A DNA stretch of 5,993 nt from Kiritimatiellia bacterium (GCA_900771325.1 CAAGNN010000138.1:1-5993), one strand, 5' to 3'. Positions 1-4,787 are shown, counted from the stretch's first letter. The notes: a model not told the origin generated them from the sequence alone. Program-made: numbers and translations.

Positions 1-1704
1 AATCACCTCAACCGTGTGAATGGGCGCGTAGGCATTCTCTCGGCAATGGTGGTCGATAACCGCCTTGAAATCCAAGGCGACATCGTCGCCGATGGCGAAG
101 ACAGCCGCGCCATTATCACCCAAGCGAAGGCCGGGGCGGCCTGGCAACTCTCGATTGGGGCGGAAGTCGAGGCCTCGGAACTGGTCGAGAGCGGAACACG
201 CCTGGTCAATGGCGTGGAACAGAACGCGCCCTTTTATCACGTCACGAAGTCGACGCTTCGTGAAGTTTCGGTGGTCGCCGTAGGTGCGGATAGAACCACC
301 ACAATGGTCACTGCGACCGCAACCCTAACAGGAGAACATCCAATGGAAGCAACGAAGACCCCGGCCAAGCCGGAGATGGCCGATGTGCAGGCGCAAGCGG
401 CACAGGCCGAGCGTGAGCGCGTGATGGCCATTCGCGCCATCTGTGCCGGGGAGTGCCCGGAGATTGAGAGTGAAGCCATCAGCGCTGGGTGGACGCTTGA
501 AGCGACGACCGCCAAGGTGCTCGAAGCGCTCCGCGCCAAACGCCCGATTTCTGCCCCGAATGTCATCGTCAAGGAGACCCCGAACGCCTCGGCCAAAAGC
601 CTCGAAGCGGCACTCTGCTTGCGAGCCGGCATCGATGAGGCGGAAGTCGTCAAGGCCTACGGCGAACAGACGGGCGAAGTGGCCAGTCAGAACCGCGATA
701 TGCCGTTGCCTGTGGTGCTTGCCGAATGCCTCCGTTTGGAAGGCCAAAGCGTCAGCGGAGCCTTTGGCAACGAGACGATTCGGGCGGCCTTCTCGACGGT
801 GAGTTTGCCGGGCATTCTCTCGAATGTGGCCAACAAGAAGTTGCTGCAGTCCTTCCGCGCGCAGCCGATTATCGCTACGCGCCTCTGCTCTGAGGGCGAC
901 CTGTCGGACTTCAAGGAGGCCGACCGCTTCCGCCTGACGGATGTCGGCGACTTGGTGCCGCTTGCGCCCAATGGTGAGATTAAACACGGTGGGGTGGTCG
1001 AAGAGATGGCCAAGAATCAGCTCGACACCTATGCCAAGATGTTCTCGCTCACGCGCAAGATGATTGTGAACGATGACCTGAACGCCTTCTTGCAGGTGCC
1101 GACGGCGATGGGCAACCGGGCCGCGCGACTGATTGACCAACTCTTCTTCAAGCGGCTCTTGGCCAATCCTACGCAACACGATGGCAATGCGCTCTTCCAC
1201 GCGAAGCACGGCAATCTGATTTCGGGCGCATCCTCCGCGCTTTCGGCGGACTCCCTCAAGAAGGCCATTCAGCTCTTCCTTGATCAGGTGGATGCCGACA
1301 ATCAGCCGATTGCCATTGAGCCGAAGTATTTGCTGGTGCCCACAGCCCTCAAGTACCTCGCCATTGAATTGACGCGCGGGGCCACACTGATTATGTCCGG
1401 CACCGACAACACGGTGCGCCCGGCCATCAATGTGCTGGCCAACGAGGGGTTGCAGGTGGTCACCTCGCCCTATCTGGCCAACAGCGGCTACACGGGGGCC
1501 TCCGATGCAGCGTGGTATCTCTTTGGTCAGCCCGGTCAGGTCGACACCTTTGAGATTGGCTATCTGCGCGGTCGCCGCACGCCGACGGTCGAATCGGCGG
1601 ACACGGACTTCACCACGCTGGGCAAGCAGTTTCGTGTCTATTTTGACATCGGTATTCGCGAGCAGGACCATCGCGGGATGGTCAAGGCAAATGGCAAGGC
1701 CTAA
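1..1704 (+). CDS. Prohead protease / scaffold / major capsid fusion protein, 5' partial
   Basis: The reading frame is open from base 1, so the start lies upstream; 567 residues are visible (numbered here from base 1). Residues 1 to about 105 look like the C-terminal half of an S78-type prohead protease. WQLSIGA (48-54) carries the presumed catalytic Ser51, and LREVSVVAVGAD (86-97) is the conserved Leu-x-Glu-Val-Ser block; the family's catalytic His would be off-window. Residues 115 to about 255 resemble a scaffold or delta domain: a charged helix with AERERVMAIRAIC followed by an ISAGWTLEATTAKVLEALR-type helix. From about 262 an HK97-fold capsid protein follows, with SLPGILSNVANKKLL, GNRAARLIDQLFFKRLL (from 371) and PKYLLVP (441-447). 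Such protease/capsid fusions are known in tailed phages. The protease would process the scaffold part during prohead maturation. Fusion and family are confident; domain borders are estimates. Confidence 0.93.
   Translation, partial: NHLNRVNGRVGILSAMVVDNRLEIQGDIVADGEDSRAIITQAKAGAAWQLSIGAEVEASELVESGTRLVNGVEQNAPFYHVTKSTLREVSVVAVGADRTTTMVTATATLTGEHPMEATKTPAKPEMADVQAQAAQAERERVMAIRAICAGECPEIESEAISAGWTLEATTAKVLEALRAKRPISAPNVIVKETPNASAKSLEAALCLRAGIDEAEVVKAYGEQTGEVASQNRDMPLPVVLAECLRLEGQSVSGAFGNETIRAAFSTVSLPGILSNVANKKLLQSFRAQPIIATRLCSEGDLSDFKEADRFRLTDVGDLVPLAPNGEIKHGGVVEEMAKNQLDTYAKMFSLTRKMIVNDDLNAFLQVPTAMGNRAARLIDQLFFKRLLANPTQHDGNALFHAKHGNLISGASSALSADSLKKAIQLFLDQVDADNQPIAIEPKYLLVPTALKYLAIELTRGATLIMSGTDNTVRPAINVLANEGLQVVTSPYLANSGYTGASDAAWYLFGQPGQVDTFEIGYLRGRRTPTVESADTDFTTLGKQFRVYFDIGIREQDHRGMVKANGKA
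330..345 (+). promoter_or_regulatory. Internal ribosome binding site inside the protease-capsid gene
   Basis: AGGAG at 330-334 lies 8 bases before the in-frame ATG at 343. The match and spacing are as good as those in front of independent genes in this window, although the site lies wholly within coding sequence. Another in-frame ATG at 304 has no such element. Confidence 0.6.
343..1704 (+). CDS. Possible internal-start product: scaffold-major capsid protein without protease
   Basis: Within the fusion gene an in-frame ATG at 343 is preceded by AGGAG (330-334) with 8 bases between them, a near-ideal ribosome binding site. Starting here would give a 453-residue protein beginning MEATKTPAKPE. 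It would contain the scaffold/delta segment and the whole HK97-fold capsid domain but none of the protease motifs. The start falls just after the last protease-like block (GADRTTT) and before the charged scaffold helix, which is where a functional boundary is expected. It would solve the stoichiometry problem of a fusion, because hundreds of capsid subunits are needed but few proteases. Nested starts of this logic are known in phage lambda (C/Nu3). That this one is used is inference. Confidence 0.6.
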   Translation: MEATKTPAKPEMADVQAQAAQAERERVMAIRAICAGECPEIESEAISAGWTLEATTAKVLEALRAKRPISAPNVIVKETPNASAKSLEAALCLRAGIDEAEVVKAYGEQTGEVASQNRDMPLPVVLAECLRLEGQSVSGAFGNETIRAAFSTVSLPGILSNVANKKLLQSFRAQPIIATRLCSEGDLSDFKEADRFRLTDVGDLVPLAPNGEIKHGGVVEEMAKNQLDTYAKMFSLTRKMIVNDDLNAFLQVPTAMGNRAARLIDQLFFKRLLANPTQHDGNALFHAKHGNLISGASSALSADSLKKAIQLFLDQVDADNQPIAIEPKYLLVPTALKYLAIELTRGATLIMSGTDNTVRPAINVLANEGLQVVTSPYLANSGYTGASDAAWYLFGQPGQVDTFEIGYLRGRRTPTVESADTDFTTLGKQFRVYFDIGIREQDHRGMVKANGKA

Positions 1705-1707
1705 CGA

Positions 1708-1713
1708 AAGGAG
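1708..1713 (+). promoter_or_regulatory. Ribosome binding site of the cement protein gene
   Basis: AAGGAG, with 9 bases before ATG 1723, lies in the 18-base gap after the capsid stop codon. It fixes the start of the cement gene. A strong site fits a protein needed in copy numbers similar to the capsid. Confidence 0.75.
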
Positions 1714-1722
1714 AACAAGGAT

Positions 1723-2046
1723 ATGATTTCCAAGTATGTACACGATGGTAAGGCCATCGACATTCGCCCCGCCGCTGACATCGCGGCGGGCGATGTGGTG
1801 GTCATTGGTGCTGCGTTAGTGGGCATTGCCGTGCTCGACATCAAGGCCGGGGAGCTGGGGGCGCTAGCGACATCGGGCGTCTTCGACATCGCCAAGCCCG
1901 ATGGCACGACCTTTGCGGCGGGCACCATCATCTACTGGGATGAAGCCACCCAGACGGCAGTCGCGACCACGAGCAAGCCGCGCTTGGGCGTGGTGACCGA
2001 AGCGGCGGCGGCTGGGGATGCGACCGTCCGAGTCAAACTGGGTTGA
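1723..2046 (+). CDS. Capsid cement/decoration protein, DUF2190-like
   Basis: This 107-residue protein matches the DUF2190 / phage cement family in length and pattern. It has a short polar start (MISKYVHDGKAID), an AAGDVVVIGALVGIAV-like beta segment (residues 21-37), KAGELGALATSGVFDI (41-56), FAAGTIIYWDEATQTAV (64-80), RLGVVTEAAAAGDATV (87-102) and a final VRVKLG strand. Such small all-beta proteins sit on the outside of HK97-type capsids and stabilise them after expansion. Its place directly after the capsid gene is the usual one for this role. The gene's TGA overlaps the next ATG (TGATG at 2044-2048), implying translational coupling downstream. Family assignment is from remembered sequence pattern; no search was run. 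Confidence 0.87.
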   Translation: MISKYVHDGKAIDIRPAADIAAGDVVVIGAALVGIAVLDIKAGELGALATSGVFDIAKPDGTTFAAGTIIYWDEATQTAVATTSKPRLGVVTEAAAAGDATVRVKLG

Positions 2047-2501
2047 TGATGGGTTCGATGCTCGAGGAGGCGAGCCGCTGGCTTGCCGATATGCGCGAGA
2101 AGCATCTTGCCGTCCAGGTTCATTATGTGACCTGCGACGGCAAGGTCTACCGGGTCAAAGCAACCATCGGCAAGTCTGAATACACGGCTCCCAATGAAGA
2201 CGGGATAATCGTCAAGAGCCACTTTAGAGACTTCCTGATAACGCAGTTGGCCTTGCCGCACACACCGTGCTTTGGCGATTCGATTGTGTGGAACGACCGC
2301 ATCTACGAAGTCCTTGCACCCAATGGACGAGATGTTTGGCGGTGGAGTGACCTCTTTCGTACGACCAAGCGCGTGCACACCAAATACTTCAAGGAGGCCG
2401 GAGGGCTCTACGATGAAATGGACGGGGAAGAGGTGCCAGAGGGGCCGCCGGTGGACACGCGGCCACCGTGCCCGTGCTGCCCGTGCAAACAGAAAGGATA
2501 A
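2046..2501 (+). CDS. Head-tail connector (stopper/head-closure) candidate with Cys-rich tail
   Basis: This 151-residue protein resembles a family found after the capsid and cement genes of related prophages. Family-like features are an MLEEASRWL helix (from residue 5), a beta-rich middle with ATIGKSEY (39-46) and SHFRDFLI (58-65), then GDSIVWNDRIYEVLAP (77-92), WRWSDLFRTTKRVHTKY (98-114). The GD-I---YEV-AP pattern is typical of small beta-barrel stopper or head-closure proteins, but this role is inferred from pattern and position. The last 35 residues form an acidic and proline-rich extension ending PCPCCPCKQKG, with four cysteines in six residues. The start is taken at 2046 because it overlaps the upstream stop (TGATG) and no clear Shine-Dalgarno is present, which suggests coupled reinitiation. 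ATG 2049 and ATG 2058 are alternatives; 2058 fits the family start best. Confidence 0.7.
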   Translation: MMGSMLEEASRWLADMREKHLAVQVHYVTCDGKVYRVKATIGKSEYTAPNEDGIIVKSHFRDFLITQLALPHTPCFGDSIVWNDRIYEVLAPNGRDVWRWSDLFRTTKRVHTKYFKEAGGLYDEMDGEEVPEGPPVDTRPPCPCCPCKQKG

Positions 2502-2511
2502 GGCGTGTGTT

Positions 2512-2757
2512 ATGTCGACAGAGGAAAACAATGTGAAGTTGCGTGAGTTATGGGACTGCGTGAATCGCTCTCGGATGGAACTGGCCGAAATTAAAGGAAT
2601 GATGACGATGCACTTCCGCGAGGGAGAGCATCATCATCCTCCGTGCGCGCCGGCGGCTCACCTGCAGAAGACGCTGATGAGTGCGCTCTTCGCTGCCGTA
2701 ATGGCCCTGTTGGCGGCCATCGGCAACATTATCATCAGTTTCCACACGGGAGGATAA
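2512..2757 (+). CDS. Small single-helix membrane protein of unknown function
   Basis: This is an 81-residue protein. The frame is open further upstream, but ATG 2512 is the likely start: AAGG (2500-2503) lies 8 bases before it and the preceding gene ends at 2501. Residues 6-30 are a charged amphipathic helix (KLRELWDCV, MELAEIKGMM). A His/Cys cluster follows (His34, His40-42, Cys45, His50, around EGEHHHPPC). Residues about 55-76 form one long hydrophobic segment, and the C-terminus (FHTGG) is very short. The layout of soluble coil then C-terminal membrane helix resembles XhlA-type haemolysin/holin-associated proteins, but I do not recognise specific conserved residues. Its place among connector genes rather than beside lysis genes is odd. 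The stop codon abuts the next start. Confidence 0.72.
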   Translation: MSTEENNVKLRELWDCVNRSRMELAEIKGMMTMHFREGEHHHPPCAPAAHLQKTLMSALFAAVMALLAAIGNIIISFHTGG

Positions 2758-3141
2758 ATGGCGATAGACATTGAGCGCTTGGCCACGGCAGTGGCCTTGC
2801 GATTGGATGGAACGGTCTCCCATTGGCCGGAGTACGAACGCCGAGAGGTGACCCGCGAGCAGGTGCTCATCGTGCCCAGTGGAATTGCCTATAAGTTCCT
2901 CTCACGAGCACACACGCAAGCGGACTATCACCTCGATGTCGGCGTGCTTCGCCGCGCGACGGAAGATGACATTCCGCACTTGCTCAAGCGGATGGAGACC
3001 TTGGCCAATAGGCTGACAGGGGCGGTCTTTGAGGGCTTTCGGTGCATTGAGGTCAAGCACGAGCCGCTCTATTCGCTCGAGTATCTGCGTGAAAAGCGGC
3101 TCTTTGTCGGCATTCTCAAATTAACCTTTCGAGGGGCCTAA
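2758..3141 (+). CDS. Tail completion/terminator-like protein candidate
   Basis: This 127-residue protein starts immediately after the preceding TAA; GGGAGG (2748-2753) lies 4 bases upstream of the ATG, a short spacing. Visible features are an N-terminal helix (IERLATAVALRL), a strand EQVLIVPSGI (34-43), SRAHTQADYHLDVGVLRR (49-66), a helix around IPHLLKRMETLANRL (72-86), and a C-terminal EPLYSLEYLREKRLFVGILKLTF block (from 102). The arrangement of a helix, a V-V-P strand, a D-Y-x-I/L-x-V-G-V strand, a long helix and a final beta strand is what tail terminator/completion proteins look like. Related prophages carry a similar protein just before the tail tube genes. The role at the tail-head interface is inferred from pattern and position. 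Confidence 0.65.
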   Translation: MAIDIERLATAVALRLDGTVSHWPEYERREVTREQVLIVPSGIAYKFLSRAHTQADYHLDVGVLRRATEDDIPHLLKRMETLANRLTGAVFEGFRCIEVKHEPLYSLEYLREKRLFVGILKLTFRGA

Positions 3142-3528
3142 ATGAGGACAGAGATACGGTTTGAGACGAGGCGCATATTGGCCGCCGTTGGACGGGGCAA
3201 CCTAAAGGCCCTGCGTCAGGCGGGTGCGTATATCCGCAAAGTCGCCCGGCACGCCGTCTCTCGTTCTGCGAAGGCCTCTCTGCCCGGTCGCCCGCCGCAC
3301 ACACGCCAAGGGTTGCTCAAGCAAGCGGTGCTCTTTGGTGTGGAGGCGCGGCGGGAGGCCGTTCTGATTGGTCCAGCGGCTTCACTGATTGGGTCAGTGA
3401 TGGCAGCACACGAGTTTGGCGGACGTTTTCGCGGACGCCGGTATCCCAAACGGCCTTTGATGGGGCCGAGTTTGGAGCAAAGCAAACAACACCTTCCGGC
3501 CTTGTGGAAGGATGTCATCAAGGAGTAG
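3142..3528 (+). CDS. HK97-gp10-like neck / tail completion protein
   Basis: This 128-residue basic protein starts directly after the preceding TAA, with GAGGGG (3131-3136) 5 bases before the ATG. It has an N-terminal helix (ILAAVGRGNLKALRQAGAYIRKVAR), then the tell-tale ASLPGRPPHTRQGLLKQAV segment (45-63), a strand EAVLIGPAA (72-80), AHEFGG (89-94), and RYPKRPLMGPSLEQS (100-114) with a closing helix. The chain 'pGrPPHTR-G-Lk', 'a-V-IGP', 'HEFGG' and 'RP-M-P-l' is characteristic of the HK97 gp10 / phage virion-morphogenesis family, which joins or completes the neck between connector and tail tube. Its C-terminal codons overlap the ribosome binding site of the tail tube gene (AAGGAG at 3520-3525). 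Confidence 0.82.
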   Translation: MRTEIRFETRRILAAVGRGNLKALRQAGAYIRKVARHAVSRSAKASLPGRPPHTRQGLLKQAVLFGVEARREAVLIGPAASLIGSVMAAHEFGGRFRGRRYPKRPLMGPSLEQSKQHLPALWKDVIKE

Positions 3529-3531
3529 ACA

Positions 3532-3960
3532 ATGTACAAATTAGGGTTGGATGCCAAGTTGTTCTATGGCGTGGCGGGCTCGACGGCCAAGAGCGAACTC
3601 AAGAATGTGAAGGATGTTACCCTCTCGCTTGAGACGGGCGAAGCGGACATCACCACCCGCGCGGCGGAAGGTTGGCGCACGACGGCAGCTACGCTCAAGG
3701 AGGGCTCGGTGGAGTTCGAGATGCTGTGGGATACCGAAGATGCGGGCTTTGGCGCGATTAAGTCGGCCTTCTTCTCGAATGAACCGTTGGCGCTCTTTGT
3801 CTCGGACGGTGCGGGCTCCGGGCTGGATGCGGACTTCGTGGTGACGAGTTTCTCGCGCTCGGAGCCGTTGGAAGAGGCGTTGACGGTGTCGGTGACCTGC
3901 AAGCCGACACTGGCCAATCGTGCCCCGACGTGGACGGATTCGGCCTCGATTGGGGCGTAA
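3532..3960 (+). CDS. Major tail tube protein
   Basis: This 142-residue protein begins 3 bases after the previous stop, with AAGGAG (3520-3525) 6 bases before the ATG. It matches the tail tube family: KLGLDAKLFYG (3-13), ELKNVKDVTLSLETGEADITTR (from 22), GWRTTAATLKEGSVEFEMLW (47-66), GFGAIKSAFF (72-81), and a late strand pair FVVTSFSRSEPLEEALTVSVTCKP (from 102). These are the beta strands of the tube subunit that polymerises into the hollow tail around the tape measure protein. A short Ala/Thr/Trp-containing tail (TLANRAPTWTDSASIGA) ends the protein. No sheath gene is seen beside it, favouring a non-contractile tail. The next gene, the chaperone, is the expected neighbour. Confidence 0.88.
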   Translation: MYKLGLDAKLFYGVAGSTAKSELKNVKDVTLSLETGEADITTRAAEGWRTTAATLKEGSVEFEMLWDTEDAGFGAIKSAFFSNEPLALFVSDGAGSGLDADFVVTSFSRSEPLEEALTVSVTCKPTLANRAPTWTDSASIGA

Positions 3961-3965
3961 GGAGG
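3959..3965 (+). promoter_or_regulatory. Strong Shine-Dalgarno of the tail chaperone gene
   Basis: AAGGAGG, 7 bases before ATG 3973, overlaps the tail tube stop codon. It is the best ribosome binding site in the window. This fits a G-type chaperone that must be in excess over its frameshift product. Confidence 0.8.
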
Positions 3966-3972
3966 AGCGGAG

Positions 3973-4428
3973 ATGACCTGTTTTACGGATAATCAGGAAC
4001 GGAATTGGAGCCTTTCGGTCAATGTGAACACCCTGCGCAGAGTGAAAGCCCTGTGCGGGGTGATGTTGACGGACTTGGTGGTGTTGGAGCCGGGCAAGAA
4101 ACCGACGATGGAACTCTTGGAACGACTCGCGAATGACCCGGTGCTCTTGGTCGACGTGCTCTATGCCGCCATCAAGCCTGAGGCCGATGCTCGGGGGATT
4201 AGTGATGAGTCGTTCGGGGCAGCGATGGTCGGCGATGTGCTTGAAACTGCCGTGACGGCTCTGTTGGAGGAAGTCATCGCTTTTTTCCCGAGTGCGAAGC
4301 GGATGGTACTCAAACGGCTCCTGGATGTAAGCCTCCGCTTCACGCAGCAACAGCGCAAGGAACTCGAACGCTTGATGGAGACCCCCAATCTCGAGAGCGA
4401 ATTGCTCAAGGTCTTGGAAAAGGCCTAA
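3973..4428 (+). CDS. Tail assembly chaperone, lambda gpG-like
   Basis: This 151-residue protein lies between tail tube and tape measure, the invariant place of siphophage tail chaperones. Recognisable segments are FTDNQERNWSLSVNVNTLRRVK (from 4), ANDPVLLVDVLYAAIKPEADARGISDESFG (from 53), a GDVLETAVTALLEEVIAFFPSAKR block (from 87), and a charged C-terminal helix (TQQQRKELERLMETPNLESELLKVLEKA). The family coats the unfolded tape measure protein and recruits tube subunits during tail assembly; it is not part of the finished virion. Its last codons (GAA AAG GCC TAA) include a slip-prone A-AAG run, and the -1 frame continues open past its stop into the conserved T segment. Function is assigned by family pattern plus synteny. 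Confidence 0.85.
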   Translation: MTCFTDNQERNWSLSVNVNTLRRVKALCGVMLTDLVVLEPGKKPTMELLERLANDPVLLVDVLYAAIKPEADARGISDESFGAAMVGDVLETAVTALLEEVIAFFPSAKRMVLKRLLDVSLRFTQQQRKELERLMETPNLESELLKVLEKA

Positions 4429-4703
4429 CGCCGCTTATCCTCGCGTGCGCGGGTATCATTGGGGTCGACCCAGGGCCTTTCACCCTTCGCGAACTGCTTG
4501 CGATGTCAGAAGCCAAGCAGCGGGAAGCGTGGAACCACACCTCTGCGTTGATGGCGCTCTGCGTCAATCTGCTGCGAGACCCGCGTAAGGGGCCACCGAT
4601 TCGCCCCGAAACCTTCAATCCCTTTGTTCGCCCTGCGCCGAAACCGATTCTGCGCGGAAAAGACCTCGCCATCTTGAAGGAGGTGTTCGTCAAGCGGACT
4701 TAG
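3973..4703 (+). CDS. Tail chaperone frameshift fusion, GT-like (-1 frameshift near 4416-4422)
   Basis: A -1 slip on A-AAG at 4419-4422 would join bases 3973-4422 to 4422-4703. This gives a 243-residue protein: the first 150 residues of the G part plus 93 residues of a T part. The T part begins GLTPLILACAGIIGVDPGPF, continues TLRELLAMSEAKQREAWNHT and ends with a Pro-rich segment and a final charged helix (KDLAILKEVFVKRT). The block 'AG-IGVDPGPFTLRELLAM...W-HTSALMAL' is the conserved T/second-chaperone pattern and starts upstream of the only ATG in the frame (4503). That ATG has no ribosome binding site, and no ATG, GTG or TTG precedes it between 4426 and 4503. The T part would bind tail tube subunits in assembly. 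The exact slip site is inferred. Confidence 0.75.
4416..4422 (+). promoter_or_regulatory. Probable -1 ribosomal frameshift site, GGAAAAG
   Basis: In the G frame the bases read TTG GAA AAG GCC TAA. The A-AAG tetranucleotide lets a lysine tRNA re-pair with AAA one base back. AAGG at 4408-4411 is a possible upstream Shine-Dalgarno-like stimulator. Weak hairpins can form downstream: 4440-4444 with 4449-4453, and 4460-4463 with 4469-4472. The heptamer is not a perfect X-XXY-YYZ, since its first three bases are GGA. Confidence 0.55.
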
Positions 4704-4713
4704 GGGAAGCGTT

Positions 4714-4752
4714 CGCTTTTGCACAATTGGGGCGGGAAATTGTGCAAAAGCG
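4714..4752 (+). repeat. Perfect 15-bp inverted repeat (stem-loop)
   Basis: CGCTTTTGCACAATT (4714-4728) is the exact reverse complement of AATTGTGCAAAAGCG (4738-4752), separated by 9 bases, GGGGCGGGA (4729-4737). In RNA the stem could extend by a G-U and a U-A pair outward (4713/4753, 4712/4754). No run of T follows on either strand, so it is not a typical intrinsic terminator. It could be an operator, an RNA control element for the tape-measure gene, or the trace of a small mobile repeat. Confidence 0.9.
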
Positions 4753-4769
4753 GAAAAGATTGTGCAAAA
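4739..4769 (+). repeat. Direct repeat of ATTGTGCAAAA, period 20 bases
   Basis: ATTGTGCAAAA occurs at 4739-4749 and again at 4759-4769, exactly 20 bases apart. The inverted arm TTTTGCACAAT (4717-4727) is a third copy in the opposite direction. The second direct copy could compete for pairing with the inverted arm (11 bp). Confidence 0.88.
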
Positions 4770-4777
4770 ACAGCCCC

Positions 4778-4784
4778 AAGGAAG
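4778..4784 (+). promoter_or_regulatory. Ribosome binding site of the tape measure gene
   Basis: AAGGAAG with AAGGA at 4778-4782, 5 bases before ATG 4788. It directly follows GCCCC (4773-4777), which is complementary to the loop GGGGC of the upstream hairpin, so folding could affect access to it. Confidence 0.7.
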
Positions 4785-4787
4785 TCT

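Larger units (their letters stand above)
4704..4787 (+). other. Intergenic gap with structured repeat before the tape measure gene
   Basis: This is the only non-coding stretch of note in a window whose other gaps are under 20 bases. It contains a perfect inverted repeat, a third direct copy of its core, a short AAGCG-TT-CGCTT palindrome (4707-4718) and the tape-measure ribosome binding site. I see no convincing promoter, tRNA or short gene in it. Confidence 0.8.

Noticed and set aside
16..18. GTG at 16 as the start of the capsid fusion gene
   Set aside because: The frame is open to base 1 and the protein begins mid-way through the protease domain, so the real start must lie upstream of the window.
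325..1743. Long open frame on the minus strand opposite the capsid gene (472 codons)
   Set aside because: It lies antisense to a clearly recognised capsid gene, its protein is Arg/His/Leu-rich without family features, and GC-rich coding DNA commonly leaves such frames open.
2272..2511. Upstream extension of the small membrane protein inside the stopper gene
   Set aside because: The open frame is a +1 shadow of the recognised stopper gene; a suitable start and ribosome binding site are at 2512 just after the stopper stop codon.
3541..4350. Minus-strand open frame (269 codons) across the tail tube and chaperone genes
   Set aside because: It spans two recognised plus-strand genes and reads as Arg/His-rich antisense shadow sequence with no domain pattern.
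4503..4703. Independent 66-residue gene starting at ATG 4503
   Set aside because: No ribosome binding site precedes it and conserved T-type sequence in the same frame extends at least 20 codons upstream, so it is the end of a frameshift product.
4714..4757. Inverted repeat as a Rho-independent terminator
   Set aside because: No T tract follows the stem on the plus strand (GGAAAAG follows) or the minus strand, and ending transcription before the tape measure gene would break a co-expressed operon.
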